A stretch of DNA of 64,000 bases from Antilocapra americana (Eukaryota > Chordata > Mammalia > Artiodactyla > Antilocapridae), in the NCBI GenBank assembly GCA_007570785.1, contig ML664161.1:43499643-43563642 (forward strand). Direction: 5' to 3'. Under the pieces are notes generated by a model. That model made no database searches, was not told the DNA's origin, and saw only the letters and a list, made by a program, of their open reading frames with translations. This document shows, piece by piece, positions 23,034 to 35,905 of this stretch (position 1 is its first letter; every line of letters starts with the position of its first letter). The position numbers and the translations under genes are program-made.

Positions 23034-23902
23034 AAATCAAAAAAGGGAAGAAGGCCTAAACAGATATTTCTCCAAAGAAGACATATAGATGGCTAATACA
23101 CACATGAAAAGACATTTAGTATCACTAATTATTAGAGAAAAACAAATCAAAATCACAGTTGTGATACTTGTCAGAATGGCCATCAATTAAAGTCTACAAA
23201 TAATGTATGCTGGAGAGGGTGTGGACAAGAGGGAGCCCTTCTACACTGTTGGTGGGAATGTAAACTGATGCAGCCACTATGGAGAACAGTATGGAGTTTC
23301 TTTAAAAAACTAAAAATAGAGTTTCCATACAATCAGCAATCCCACTCCTAGGCATATATCTGGGGGGAAAAAAAATTGTAACTCAAAAATATACATGCAT
23401 CACAATGTTCATAGAAGCACTATTTACAATAGCCAAGACATGGAAGCATCCTAAATGTCCACCAACAGAAGAATGGATAAAGAAGATACAAATACTTATA
23501 CACAATGGAATATTACTTAGCCGGAAAAAAGAATGAAATAAAGTCCTTTGCAGCTATATGTATGGACCTAAATGTTATCATACTAAGTGCAGTAAATCAG
23601 AAAGAAAAAGATAAATACCATGTCACTTTTTTGTGGAATCTATTCATAGATGAATTTATCTATAAAACAGAAACAGACTCACAGGTATAGAAAATAGACT
23701 TGTGGTTGCCAAGGGATGCAAGGCGTGGGGGAAATGACAGGATGGCAGGGGAGAGATGGATTGGGAGTTTGGGACTAGCAGATCCAAAGTACTGTACATA
23801 GAATGGATAAACAATAAAGTTCTACTGTATAGCACAGGGAACAATGTTCAATATCCTGTAATAAGTCATAACGGAAAAGAAAATAAAGTCACTTGATGTC
23901 TT

Positions 23903-26089
23903 GATCTCTTACTGCCAGTCTTGGTTATTGTACAAGTAATGAAGACTGCTATGGAACTCACTTTGCTTAATTAACTTATAATTGAGGTATTTTCATAGTG
24001 CTACACATTTTTATTGACTATGTGATCACAGATATTTAAGCTCACCTCACTTCAATGTTCACACTTTTGCTAGGGTTTGTCATCATCCTTGGGTGTGTCT
24101 GGTGACCCAGCACAATGTCACCTGACACCCTTTAACTAGACTAGGGTTACACATACTGGCCTTTATGTTACAGAGACTTCTCAAAGTATCTCCTAGTTTC
24201 TGCAAATAATGACAAAAGCAAAACAAAAGGAACTATGTGCAGTAACATTCTCCCCCTAGTATTCAGGGAGTCATCCTCCAGAAGAGGTTTCCTGTTATTT
24301 CATAAGCTCCTTTACTGTCCCCCTTCCTCACCCACACTTCTTCCCTTCCTTCCTGCCCCCTATAAGGACTAAGGCACTTGACAAGCCTCTGGCTCAGCCT
24401 CAAGTGGTTTCTTTTGAAAGAAAATCACTGATGAGTAGATTACAGCTGATTGGAGATACCTGCCTGAGGGAATTTCCTAAGAACTGAGCGCAGACAAGCC
24501 TCCCCCAAGTCTTAGGAAAGTTGTTCCTTCTTCATTGTGGATGACTACATGAAGCAGATTTTGCTCTGAACATTAGTGATAAATGACTTGAAAGCAAGAG
24601 GAGACTTTCTTTTACTTAAGTGATTTCCAAAGGAAAAAAAAATCTTTACAATACACTCCAAGTCTAAGTCTATCTTTCCAGTGGAAGGAGGAAACATAGG
24701 AAATGACTTTTCTGAAATAAGACAGCATGCCTCCCTTCAAAGAAACTGAGAAAAACAGGTAGTAAGTCCAAGTTCACGGAAAACTGATGACATGGTATAC
24801 AACCATGTCAAGAAATGGTATACAACCATGTCAAGATCAGAAATTCTGGCATTCTCAACACGTCTGTAGAGATGTGAAGGGCAGAAAGAATAATGCATTC
24901 AGGATTCCGAGGGGACGTGGCAGGGAGTGTTTACTAGGTGTAAAATTACCAGTTAGATGGAAACAAAAAGAGGAAATTGAGTCTAATACATTGACTTGGA
25001 GATGGACAAAAGTCACATTGGCTGTGTCATTTGGGGGTATCATAGGATATACTATCTCAGTCTCTTGGATGAACAGGGACAGAAGCTTCGTGTTCCTCCT
25101 CACCCCTTCCATATTTCACCAAGCCATATAGGTTCTTACATGCAGTAGGCATGTTCTGTGTCAGCAGGGCTGGAAAAAGAGACGTCCAGGTAGGCCCAGC
25201 TAACTTGGGAACCCCTCTGAGAGGTAGGCCGCAGGAGCCTTCTAGGTGGAGAAGCAGACCTTCTTCAGTGAGGTCTGCCACTGCCTCTGACGGCACATGT
25301 AAGCATTAACTGTCTGCTACCCTCTTCATTTCCCTTCTCATTCCAGGTACTCTAGTGTTGACTGCTGCAAAAATCCAGCACAGTGCTTCTCCAACTCTAT
25401 GTTAAAAAAGTTCAGGGTATTTCACGGTTTCTTTTAAATTTCCAACCCATACCTTGAACTGGTGAAATGAAAAAAAAAAAGTCTAAAATTTAAATATTAA
25501 GTTTAACAAAGATAAAATTATTTTCTCAAATTGTTACAAAGGTTTCTGAATGCTTACTCTCAATTTCTGTATCTATCTTGTCTCAGATCAGTAACAAAGT
25601 TCACCAAGCTGCCCCACTTGGTAAACCACACTTTGAGCCCTAGAGCATGTTCTTTGGACAATTAGAATAGACAGACATAAATGTCATTAGACAGGCCCAG
25701 GTTAGAACTGGAACATCAGCTAATATCTGTCATCAAATAGTCACCCAGGAGAGGTGGGAACCATAAGAGCCACTGAAGGAAAGCTTAATCTCTAGTGGAA
25801 AACTGAGGTTGAAACAGAGAAAGAAACTAAGAATGGGTGAAACAGATACGCAGAAGTGTAGACAAAGAAATACACAGACATGTATGACCTGCTTCAAAAA
25901 TAAAAGGAAGTTTAATCAAGACACTGAAAGACTGAATATACAGACTATGGCCAGACCATATATAAAAATAGAACTTTTTTTATATACGGAACTACGAGTT
26001 CCATATATAAAAAACAGGCAGCAACCTTCCCACAAAGTCAACCAGTTATTTACACTAAATAACCCCAGAAGACAGTTGCCTCTAAGTTA
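23903..26089. other. unassigned sequence, 2.2 kb
   Basis: No gene or named repeat recognised. One local tandem duplication at 24792-24836 is described in the findings. Open frames at 24787-25296 lie on both strands and have no family match. Confidence 0.45.
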
Positions 26090-26500
26090 GACTTGTAGGA
26101 AGCCGGACTGCCATCTCTAGAGACAATCCAAGCTAAACAATCACTTAGATAACATTCAGTCAAAAACATACAGGACTTGATTAATAACTGACAGATACCC
26201 TAATTTTTGTCCCTTCTTCATCTCGGAACCAACCCAAAGAAGTCAGACATGTATCCTTAACTAATCACACAGGATGCCCTGCTTCCAGGTCGCCCACTTA
26301 CTGCTTCCCCAGGACAACAGCCACCAATCAGGGCATTCCAGAAGCCTTCCCTTCCTTCACTATAAAGATGCCTGCCTTTGGGTCTCGGCCTAACTTAGAG
26401 TCTCTACCAAAATGCAAACAACAGTGACTGACTCCCTTGCCATAGCACACTCTGAACATTCTTTGGTTTTCTCATTTAGTTGGTCTTCATTTATTTCCAC
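26090..26500 (+). promoter_or_regulatory. possible LTR-like promoter fossil
   Basis: 'agccaccaatcagggcat' (CCAAT box) near 26320 is followed by 'ctataaagatgcctgcc' (TATA box) at about 26360. The layout is like a retroviral LTR or MaLR promoter, but I cannot define ends or name a family. No transcript evidence is available. Confidence 0.3.
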
Positions 26501-26594
26501 AAAATGCTTATCTTTGTTTGAAGACCTCAGGGCTGTTCATAATGGATGACAGAGTTTCCATAAGCATTTCATAGAAATCTGCACATTCTTAATA

Positions 26595-27365
26595 ATGAAG
26601 TCTAATTCTATTACTATCTTGGCAACTCCATTTCCCTCATACCCACATCCAATCTATCAGAAAGTCCTGTCAAGCCTGCTTCTAAAATGTAACCCGAATG
26701 GATTCACTACTCCCCTAGCCCCAGTCCCACCACTGGAGTTGAAGGGACCAGCCACGTGCTGTGGATCGCCACAATGGCCTCTTCACTGCTCACTGCTTCC
26801 TCTCTTGCTCATAAAGCAGCCAGAGAGATCTGCAAATCCAGTACATCATTTCTTCTCCGCTTGAGCCTTCAAATGGCTTCCATCCCACTCAGAATAAAAT
26901 TCAAACTCCTAGAACATATGGCAGACTCCCTCTCCAGCCTCACCTTGTTCCAACCCTCCTGTCATCCACTACACCCCAGTTACACTGGCCTCCTCAAATG
27001 TGCCAAAAGTGTACCCATCTCAGGGTCTCTGTGCCAGCTGTTCCTTCTGCAAGGAATACTCTTCCCCTTGACCTCAGCATGGCTGGCTGCTTTCTGTCGT
27101 TTAGATCTGAGCTTAGCAATCACCTTTTTAGAGAAGCAAACACCTGCTCTACCATAGTCACCCAGCCACTGTCACATCACCTGATTCTGCCTCTCTGTAT
27201 AATGCTCACCACTGCCTGAGACTTTGCTTTGTTAGTCCATTTGATTCTCTGTTTCCCTCTACCAGAGCAGGAATCTATCTGTCATGATTATCCACTGTAT
27301 CCCCAAGCCTAAAACAGACCTAGAAGCAAACTGATGCTCAGTAAGTATTTGTTGAACAAATAAAT
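26595..27365 (+). repeat. L2 LINE 3' end
   Basis: Typical L2 3' wording: 'caaatggcttccatcccact', 'agaataaaattcaaactcct', 'ctgttccttctgcaaggaat' and the tail 'tttgttgaacaaataaatga'. Frames 26595-27219 are repeat-derived. Confidence 0.75.
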
Positions 27366-27633
27366 GAAGGAGTTAAAAATTGAACTGCCTGAGACTTTGG
27401 AGTCTGGTAAATGAAACAAATTCTCCCTTACCACATCCCAGCTCAGACCTAACTCCCATTAACTGAAGCACCCAAATCAATTTCCAGCTTCTCTGGAAAG
27501 TCTTCCAGTTTCACTCAAACGCTACGCTTTCTCTCTTCCTCAAACATAGCTCTGTCTGAAGGGTTCGTTTGAATTTGATCACATCCTACCTTGAAACCTC
27601 CTGCCTAGTCCTATTAAACTCTTCCCTTGCTTC

Positions 27634-27909
27634 TTTTTTAAAAATTACTTGTTTATTTATTATTTTGGCTGCACTGGGTCTTGGTTGCTGGGTTCTGTTT
27701 TCTCTAGTTTCAGAGAGTAGGAGTTAATCTCTAGCTGTAATGTGCAGGCTTCTCTTGTTGCAGAGCATGGGCTTTAGGTACATGGACTTCAGTAGTTGTG
27801 GTGCACAGGCTTAGCTGCCCTGTGGCATGTGGGATGTTCCTGAACCAGAGATCAAATCCTGTTCATTGGTAGGTGGATTCTTAACCAGTGGACCACCAGG
27901 GAAGTCCCT
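27634..27909 (-). repeat. CHR-type SINE, long form
   Basis: 'ttattttggctgcactgggt' near the left (3') end and 'gtggaccaccagggaagtcc' at the right (5') end. Same type as 40772-41069. Confidence 0.88.
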
Positions 27910-29149
27910 TCCCTGTTTCTTACTGGAGCACATGTGCAAGTCCTACTCACCAAACACACACTGCACTCCATAAAACAGTGCAGTGAACATGGTGAAAACT
28001 CAGGAACTAGCTGTTGAATAAATTTTCTCAGATGCATATCAGGTAAAATTAGGATAACATAAGGCTAAGTTGAAAAGGACAGAGCCAACAATGAATGAGG
28101 TCAAAGCAGAGATCTCAGAGCACTTCCTCAGATCCACATGGATTCCTTCTTGGGGTGATGATCTGTGTTACCCATTGCCTGTTCACTGGTTTGTTCTTTG
28201 CAAAGTTATCTTATCTCTTTTCCTCTCTAAGATGCATTCTGTGCTCCAAAGGCAATGCCATGCATGGCTTTGGATAACATTATTAAAGACAGGCTTATAA
28301 GCCCAGTGGGCAGCCAGCCAGAAATTGCAGCTTGAATGACATTTTTTTTTTTTTGCTTGGCAAAGAAAACATTGCTTCACCACCCTGGAGCTCAAACACC
28401 AGTTCACCCAGTTGGTGAAGGCTTCTTGCTATTTTATTGAAATTATATTCCTGAAAACTCATAAAGTGGTTGCTCCCTTAGAGTCTGGTTTGTAATACCA
28501 CTCTTTCTGAAGTATGTAAAAGAGCTAAAATAATGTTTTTAGGAGTGAATTTTCAAAAAAGATCAGCAATTCCACAGGTTACTCCGGCTTTTTTTCCCAT
28601 CTGCTGTGACAGCAGGTGTGATTTCACAAGCCCACTCCCATCAATCATCCTCCCCAACCTGTCTCTGGTGCCTGACAAGGTGTTTATGTGCATAACATGG
28701 AAACCATCACTAGATCCTGTGAACAAGTGAGGCTGCCTTTCACAATCCTCTAAAGGAAGGCTTCCATGGAAACCTCGGTGCTGGCTTCAGGTGGGTGATT
28801 TACTGAATCTCCACAGTGTCACCTCCTTCCAGGAGTTGCAAACTCAAAACCCTTCAGGGGCAAGTGGGTACTATGAAAGTCGGAAGCATCCTAGTATAAG
28901 ACAACAGAGTGGAGGAAAAAGTGGCCAAAATGCGTAGTGCATGCTCCATCTTAAAAAAAAAAAATTGCATTCACTTTACAGAAAAATGTGCTGGCTAAAC
29001 CCAAGTTTAATGTGGCCAGGCATGATGTGGCCACCAGTTTTCAATCTCTATGCTTCTATTAAATTGGTATCTTAGCCTGAGGCCCAAGCACAGATGCTTT
29101 CCACAGAATTTGAGAATTTCATAAAATTATGGACAATAGAAACTGGAAA
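27910..29149. other. unassigned non-coding sequence
   Basis: Nothing recognised except poly-T (28341-28354) and poly-A (28952-28963) tracts. Confidence 0.45.
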
Positions 29150-29320
29150 TGGTCTTAGAATTCATTTATTCCAACTTCATCTTTTCAAGTAAGGGAACTG
29201 AAACCCAAAGGTTGATAAACTAATTAAAGTGTACATACAAGCATGTAGCAGTGTCAAGATAAAACTCTAGTCCACAACTCCAAGTCTGATGACTTTGCAG
29301 CTACTTGCCATCACTTTTCC
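29150..29320 (-). repeat. MIR-like fragment
   Basis: 'aagggaactgaaacccaaag' followed by 'tagtccacaactccaagtct' resembles the reverse complement of a MIR. Diverged. Confidence 0.4.
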
Positions 29321-29507
29321 TATGTGTTAGTAACAACCTTCGGCTTCATGTTAGTATGCTTAAAATGAATATTACCTTAAAGCTATTATAATATTAATAA
29401 CAGTAAAAGATATCACTTTAAAGCTATAACAACAGTAATATTAATAACAGTGATAGTAACATCTGAACAGTAAAAGTTCAGAGGCTGGATTAAAACATTA
29501 TCACATC

Positions 29508-29714
29508 CCTATTGGCTCAGATGATAAAAAATCTGCCTGCAATGTGGGACACCTGGGTTTGATCCCTGGGTTGGAAAGATCCTCTGGAGAAAGGAATGGC
29601 AACCCACTCCAGTATTCTTGCCTAGAGAATCCCATGGACAGAGAAGCCTGGTGGGATACAGTCCATGGGGGTCACAAAGTGTCGGATACAACTGAGCGAC
29701 TAACACTTTCACTA
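29508..29714 (+). repeat. Bov-tA SINE
   Basis: 'aatctgcctgcaatgtggga', 'gatccctgggttggaaagat' and 'tacaactgagcgactaacac' mark a + strand copy lacking its first few bases. Confidence 0.93.
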
Positions 29715-31776
29715 ATTTTGTCATTTAAGATAACAATAATGTTTAAGATGTGTTTCACAGTTATTTTACATGGTAAACAATAACTATAAAATTAAAATTT
29801 CAACTATGGAAAAGTATGTGTGCATGTGGACAAAGACAAGAATGAAATTTGCAAAATGAAATTAGAGTAGCATGATGATACTGTCATCCTTTTAAAAAAC
29901 ATTTTAATGTGTAGTGATATTCATCATGGCATTTTAGATTATTCTCTTTAACATGAGAATTCATTTTAATATCAAGGGTCATCATTTACCACTTCCTGTC
30001 TTCTTTCTTATTAGCAAAACCTCATATTTTGTTCAGCTATCTAGGTTTTTCCCTTGTGCCTAAGGAGAATGTCCTAATAAATCTGTCAATAGCAATGTTT
30101 CCATTCCCTGTGCTACTGATTGGCTGAAGCATGGACATATGATATAAATCTGGAAAGTGAAACACAAGAAGAATTTGGTGTAGAACTAGTTGGAATGGGT
30201 TTCTTAATCTTAATAACAGGTCTCTTTCTCCACTTCTGCATGTTGTTTGAGAATATGAACACCTCCAGCTGCTGCAGCTATTTTGTGACCATGAGGCAAG
30301 TCAAACTAAGATCAAGACCTATATACTGAGGCTGGCAGAGCAGAAAGACAGAAATGATCCCTAAAGAGTTAGTGGAAAATCATCTACCTCTGTACTTATT
30401 TTCTTGTGGTAATCAACTCCTTATAATTTAATTCAGTTGAAAAGGAAGTTTCCTGTTGTTTCCAAAGCCCCAGCCAAAATAATAAGCTTAAGTCTCTCTT
30501 TTGTATTTTGGGGAGTGTAGTGGGATGCCTTTGTGGAGAGTGGAGCATGCCTTATGTTTTCTTCTCCTTTTCTCTTGCTAAGGCATAGGCAGCATGACTA
30601 CATTCAAATTCTCTGGTGCCTCATTTCAGGAGTGTGATCAAGAAGGATATAAACACAATTCTTGTGCTTGAGCTATCAGTTATGGTTCTACTAAGCACTT
30701 CAATATGACCAGAATCTGATGACCATTAGCACTTTAATATGACATTTTTAAACCATAAGAGAGTTGAAACCAATATGAGAGAGAAATCCTCTCTTAAGAG
30801 AAAATAAGACAGAAAAGAGGAGGAAATGAGCATTTCTAGGATAAGCATGCCAACCAATAAATCTGAAATTTTAAAAACTCCCCCAAGAGTTCTAGTGACA
30901 CCAAATATCCTTGTTTGGGTGCTTGTATTTGTCCTATTTCAAACCAGCTAGTTTGTAATAATCTGTTATTTTTCTTTACTCTGAGAGTGACTGTATTTCA
31001 ATCACTACAGTAAGATATCTGGACATCAATGACAAGTCTGCAAAGGGGCTATGGAGGGGACAAAAGCTACCACTGAATGCAAGATTATTGTTATTAACAT
31101 ACAAAGTTCTACAAGTCCTGTCTGCTGGAGAGAACTGAACTTTGGAGGATTAGAAAATGTAACCCACAGAGAACGAACTGCAGATACATTTTACACATGC
31201 TGAGAATCTTGAAGAATCAGATATGAAGATAAAGGAGCTCCTTTGTGCTCTAGTGCAGGGATCAAACTATTATAAAGGCACTTACCCAAGAAAGGCATAG
31301 TGTGTGAACACTCAGACCTCAATTTATGACAATAATAATAGTTTATTTCTAATGTGAGAGAACATTTCCTCCTGGGAAATCCTAAAGCGTTTAAAACAAT
31401 TTTTACAAAATAAACATATATTTTTCATAGGCATTTGCAAAAAAAAAAAAAGCACAACCTATTCTATAATAGAATGTTATCAACTATGAAAAAGTTAAGG
31501 AACATCTATTAATCCTCCATCTTATTCCCCACAGTGTCCCTCACCTTTTAATGTAAAACAGCTGAAACATGCTGCACCCAGTGCAGAGCTTCTAGGCCTC
31601 TTTTGCTTTCTTAGGTATCTCTACTTCTGTCATAACATTTCTCCTCCATCTCCCACATCTCTACCCACTACATACAGCCTCCTGATTTCCAGGACAGTGG
31701 TAAAAACAAATGGAAAATAAATAATAAACTCTTCCTGTTGTATCTGTAACTTTTAGCAGGCTTGTTCTTTACACTA
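29715..31776. other. unassigned AT-rich sequence, 2 kb
   Basis: No gene or repeat recognised. A 13-14 base A run lies near 31439-31452. Confidence 0.45.
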
Positions 31777-31945
31777 GTGCTTCTCAAACTTAAATGAATA
31801 ACCTAAGAATCTTGTTAAGACAGTGATTCTAGATTCAGCAGCTCTGGGGTAGTACCCAAGATTCTCCAATTCTAACAACTTCCAAATTGAAGTTACCATC
31901 ATTTCTCCGGGTCCATGACCCATACTTTGAGTAACACAGTTTTAT
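31777..31945 (+). repeat. MER5-like hAT MITE
   Basis: 'gtgcttctcaaacttaaatg' at the left and 'ctttgagtaacac' at the right as inverted ends; the middle 'gattcagcagctctggggta' is the MER5 core. Confidence 0.7.
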
Positions 31946-32099
31946 AAAATAAGTTACATAAACAGCAGCTGAGACTCAAAAACAAAAAAAAAGCCACTCT
32001 AAGTAATTAAATGGCAATTGCTTCAGAATGTGATGGGATTTGATAGAATTTGAAATGTGCTGTTCTGAACACTAAATATGACAAGTGCTATAAAGACTG

Positions 32100-32349
32100 A
32101 ACTCAATGTATTACCTATTGCCATATAATAAAATCATTGGCTTAAAACAGTATCAAACATTCATAGTGTTCATGAATCTGAAAATTGGGCAGAGCTTTGC
32201 AGAGATAGCTTATCTCTGTTGTACATGGCATCTACTGGGACAGCTCAATTGGAGATTAGAATAGACACTTACAAAATGACTTACTCTTAGGGCTGACAAG
32301 TTGATGCTAGATTCCAGCTGGAAGCTCAACCAGGGTTGTGTGGCAACTG
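32100..32349 (+). repeat. MLT1-like LTR fragment
   Basis: 'attgccatataataaaatca', 'ttggcttaaaacagtatcaa' and 'gctggaagctcaaccag' resemble the start of an ERVL-MaLR LTR. Cut at the right by a SINE. Confidence 0.45.
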
Positions 32350-32456
32350 TCTTTGGGTTGCCATTTCCTTCTCCAGATCTTCCTGACCCAGGGATCAAAC
32401 TCACATCTTCTGCATTGGCAAGTGGACTCTTTACCACTGAGCCACCAGGGAAGCCC
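32350..32456 (-). repeat. Bov-tA SINE, partial
   Basis: 'gttgccatttccttctccag' to 'gagccaccagggaagccctc'; about half an element, read from the minus strand. Confidence 0.88.
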
Positions 32457-33893
32457 TCTTTGGAAGATAACAATCTGCCATACTCATCAACCCAAAGTCC
32501 TTTTTAAACAAATGATAAGTTAAGACAAGATAGATTTTTCTAATTCTATTCCATCCCCATTCCCATTTATATGTAATTTGGGGAAGAAGAAAAGAAATCA
32601 AATATTGGGGAAAATGAGAAAAAGGTTAAAGAATGAAAGATAATCTGATGGAGATAGGAAAAAAAAACAGGAAGAAAATAGGTAGAAAAGTGAAGACAGA
32701 AATATAAAAAGGAAGTAAGATGCAAGCAGACAAACTTGTGCTTTCATGCAAAAACAGTGGAAAATATCATTTATTTTCTTCCTACCCTTGCTCTACTACC
32801 CGTAAAACAGTGGAATGGGTGCTAATCTGATTGGCTGGGAAGTCTATATTGTAACTTGCTGCCATTCTCTGATAGGAAGGAAGAAAGACTGGAGCACAGT
32901 ACTAAACAATAATAAATGAACTGAACGATTTTTCTCTTTCACACATTGATTACAGTAGAGTGAATTCAAACATAAAATCCAGGGCTTTCTCATTTATGGC
33001 AAGACCACTACATCATTGGGAGGCATGGGAGCAGGGATTGGGAAGATGCGAGCGTACCATCTAGACCACTTAGTATGTTTGCCAAAGTACGTTTGCACTC
33101 TGCAACTGGAAGTCCGATTCCAGTGAGAAACATACCAAAGGGCTATTCTTTGATGGTATTTACGCAATTTAAGATCATCATGACAATCAAATCTACCAGT
33201 TCACAGTGAAAATTCCTACTTACCTTGACCTTGACACAGAGAAACAAAATGTCCCTCTGTTTATACAGAGCCCTGAAAAATGACTCTCCATATCACCTCA
33301 CTTGGTCTCCACAGTGTCAGGCTGAGTGTGAGCTCTGTGACAGCTTAAAGTGATGTCAGAATGTCATGTTGTACTCAGTGGTTGGTGCTGAAGGCAAGAT
33401 TCCTGTAGTGAAACCAAAGAGTTCACCCTGGAACCAAATTTCAAAGACTTGAAAAGAGTATTTCTACCACAAAATTCACAACAATTCCCTTTCAAACAAA
33501 ACTCCTGAGCATGCCTATGTATCAGAAACCCACCACCTTTTAACTCTTGCTCTAAATCTCCCAGTTCAGGTTCAAAAGATGAAGACTTCCTTGATGAAGC
33601 ACTGTTGACTGGTACATGAGCAGTTCCAGTTATGCTACTGAGATGGGTTCCTGGAAGGAAAATGAGAATGATCTATATTTTTCTTGATTTCTGCCCAAGC
33701 ATGTCTGTTCTGTAGGCGTCCTGGAGTCCTTCCCAGAAGGCAAATCTCAAAATCTTCAATGCCAATCATGAATAAGAGTTTCACTTACTTAAAAGAATGA
33801 AACTTGTTCAGTGTTGTATGAATGGAAGGTGCCAGATAAAAGGAGCAATTGCTGGTTGTCAACTATACTGAAGTCCTGAGAAAAAGGACCCCC
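32457..33893. other. unassigned non-coding sequence
   Basis: A purine-rich stretch at about 32580-32720, otherwise nothing recognised. Confidence 0.45.
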
Positions 33894-33923
33894 TCATTCA
33901 CCCTCCCCTGCCCATTCCTAGGG

Positions 33924-34108
33924 TGAATGAAAGTGAAAGAAGTCACTCAGTCGTGTCCAACTCTTTGCAACCCCATTGGACTGTAGCCTACCATGTTCCA
34001 CCGTCCATGGGATTTTCCAGGCAAGAATACTGGAGTGGGCTGCCATTTCCTTCTCCATGGAGTTGCAAAGAGTCAGATGCGACTGAGCGACATCACTTTC
34101 TTTCACTT
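33924..34108. repeat. fold-back Bov-tA-derived SINE
   Basis: The left end reads as a minus-strand Bov-tA ('gtcactcagtcgtgtccaac') and the right end as a plus-strand Bov-tA ('agatgcgactgagcgacatc'), so both ends carry the same terminal sequence in inverted orientation, about 50 bp per arm. Flanked by long imperfect direct repeats at 33894-33923 and 34109-34139. Confidence 0.8.
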
Positions 34109-34139
34109 TCATTCACCTTCCCCTACCCAATCCCTAAGG

Positions 34140-34749
34140 CAATCAGGGATTCTACTAGAGAGAAAGTTGAGTCAAGACTGAGTTGACTGCTTAGATGTGT
34201 GACTTTGGGAATGTCAGTTAATTTCTTTATCTGTTGCTCCTACATAGAATTAGAGTCTTCATCCCTCTTTGTCTTCCTTTGAACTTTGCCAAAGGAAGGC
34301 ATTACAAAAATGCTGAAGAAAATTCTGCCAGCAACAGCTGCTCTGTGAGGATACACCATGTACTCTAAACACAGAAAGTTTAGAAATATGGCCTTTCCAG
34401 CTACATTCATGCATTATCATGGCAGTGTTCTCATCAGACACAGTATCATTAAATGTTAAGGAAAATAAAGGGGGTACTCAAAGTGGAACCACGATGCTGA
34501 AAATGAGCAGTTAAGATCCTGAGTTATTTAATATGATTCTGCTTAATTCTATTCACAAATTCTCTGTTGTTACATGTCAGACGTGCCAGACCTTGACAAT
34601 GCATATTTTATTGGTCACCTAGTCCAAAAGAAGAAGAGATGGAAGCTTCAGTTTTGAGGCATGTTCAACACAGTTATGCCCCATAACAATACATTCATGC
34701 ACCATAAATCATGAGCAATCTTGGATATGGTATTTAAATGCCCTAAATC
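34140..34749. other. unassigned non-coding sequence
   Basis: Nothing recognisable. Confidence 0.45.
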
Positions 34750-35335
34750 TCTGTATTACTTTGCTAGGGTTTACATAACAAAATTCCATTGTTTAGATGG
34801 CTTAGATCTTATACTCAGTCATGTCCAACTCTTTGTGACCCCCTGGATGGCAGCCTGCCAGGCTCCTCTGTCCATGTGTTTTCCCAAGCAAGGATACTGG
34901 AGTGGGTTGCCATTTCCTTCTCCAGTGAATCTTCCCAACCCAGGGATCAAACCTGCTTCTCTTATGTCTCCTGCATTATCAGGCAGATTCTTTACCATGG
35001 AGCCACCTAAGAAGTCCTTGGATGGCTTCAACAACATAAATTAATTTTCCCATAATTCTGGAGACATCCAAGATCAACTTATTGGCAGGTTTTGTTTCTC
35101 CTAAAGACTCTTCTTGGCTTGCAGATGCCTACCTTCTTGCTGTGTCTTCATGTGGCCTTTTCTCTGTGTCTCCCTAGTGTCTCTCCCTCTTCTTATAAGA
35201 ACATACATCAGATTGGATAAGACACCCCATAATGGCCTCATTTTTACCTAATCACCTCCTCAAAGACTTTATTTCCAGATAGAGTTACATTACAAGATTA
35301 TGAACTTGAGAAGGATACAGTTGAATCCACAACAG
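34750..35335. repeat. ancient interspersed repeat, family unresolved
   Basis: 'gtattactttgctagggttt' at the left and 'gacctaatcacctcc'-like 'ttacctaatcacctcctcaa' at the right match a common mammalian repeat type, split by the SINE at 34802-35017. I cannot name the family with confidence. Confidence 0.4.
34802..35017 (-). repeat. Bov-tA SINE
   Basis: Minus-strand, nearly complete: 'cagtcatgtccaactctttg', 'gttgccatttccttctccag', 'tttaccatggagccacctaa'. Flanks 'gatggctt' on both sides suggest a short target duplication. Confidence 0.93.
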
Positions 35336-35485
35336 TCTCTGTAAAAATGGACATCATGAGGATTTATGTAAGATACAGATGGGAGCATGCATTAGAAAAT
35401 GCATTATAAATGACAAGTCACCATAATATTGTATCATTGAATATCATCATTTTTGTCATCATAATTATTATTCTGTATGACATAT

Positions 35486-35602
35486 TTGGGGAAGAGGGCA
35501 TGGCACCCCACTCCATTCTCACCTGGAGAATCCCCTGGACAAAGGAGCCTGGTGGGCTACAGTACATAGCATTGCAGAGTTGAACACGACTGAAACAAAT
35601 TA
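35486..35602 (+). repeat. Bov-tA SINE, 3' half
   Basis: 'ggcatggcaccccactccat', 'ggacaaaggagcctggtggg' and 'ttgaacacgactgaaacaaa'; the tRNA-like head is missing. Confidence 0.85.
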
Positions 35603-35664
35603 GTGTGTATGCACACATAACATATGTCAGTCTCTTGAGAAATCTAAATTTTCCACCTTTGAAA

Positions 35665-35905
35665 CAACTGTAGCATAGCAGTTAAGAGAACATGTTCCAG
35701 AAATAGTTGATGGCAAGATCCAAATCCTGGCTCTACTACATGTTAGCTGTGTGATCTTCAGAAATTCTCTAAGTCTCAATTTCCCTATTTATAAATTAGG
35801 AATGTAAAAACATTACCTACCTTCTAGAGTTGTTGAAGGGATTAAAAGAGAAATAGCATTAAAATGACTGGCTACTAGTAATAATGACTCAATAAATGAC
35901 AGCTG
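35665..35905 (+). repeat. MIR SINE
   Basis: 'atccaaatcctggctctact', 'agctgtgtgatcttcagaaa', 'ctcaatttccctatttataa' and the terminal 'gactcaataaatgacagctg' give the complete MIR order. Confidence 0.8.

Larger units (their letters stand above)
22610..23886 (+). mobile_element. L1 LINE, 5'-truncated, 16-bp target duplication
   Basis: ORF2 3' end and 3' UTR on +, with 'ggaatgtaaactgatgcagc', 'tggaatattacttagccgga' and the 3' end 'gtaataagtcataacggaaa'. Perfect 16-bp repeats agtcacttgatgtctt at 22594-22609 and 23887-23902 fix both ends. A U6/L1 chimera was inserted into it later. Frames are broken. Confidence 0.92.
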
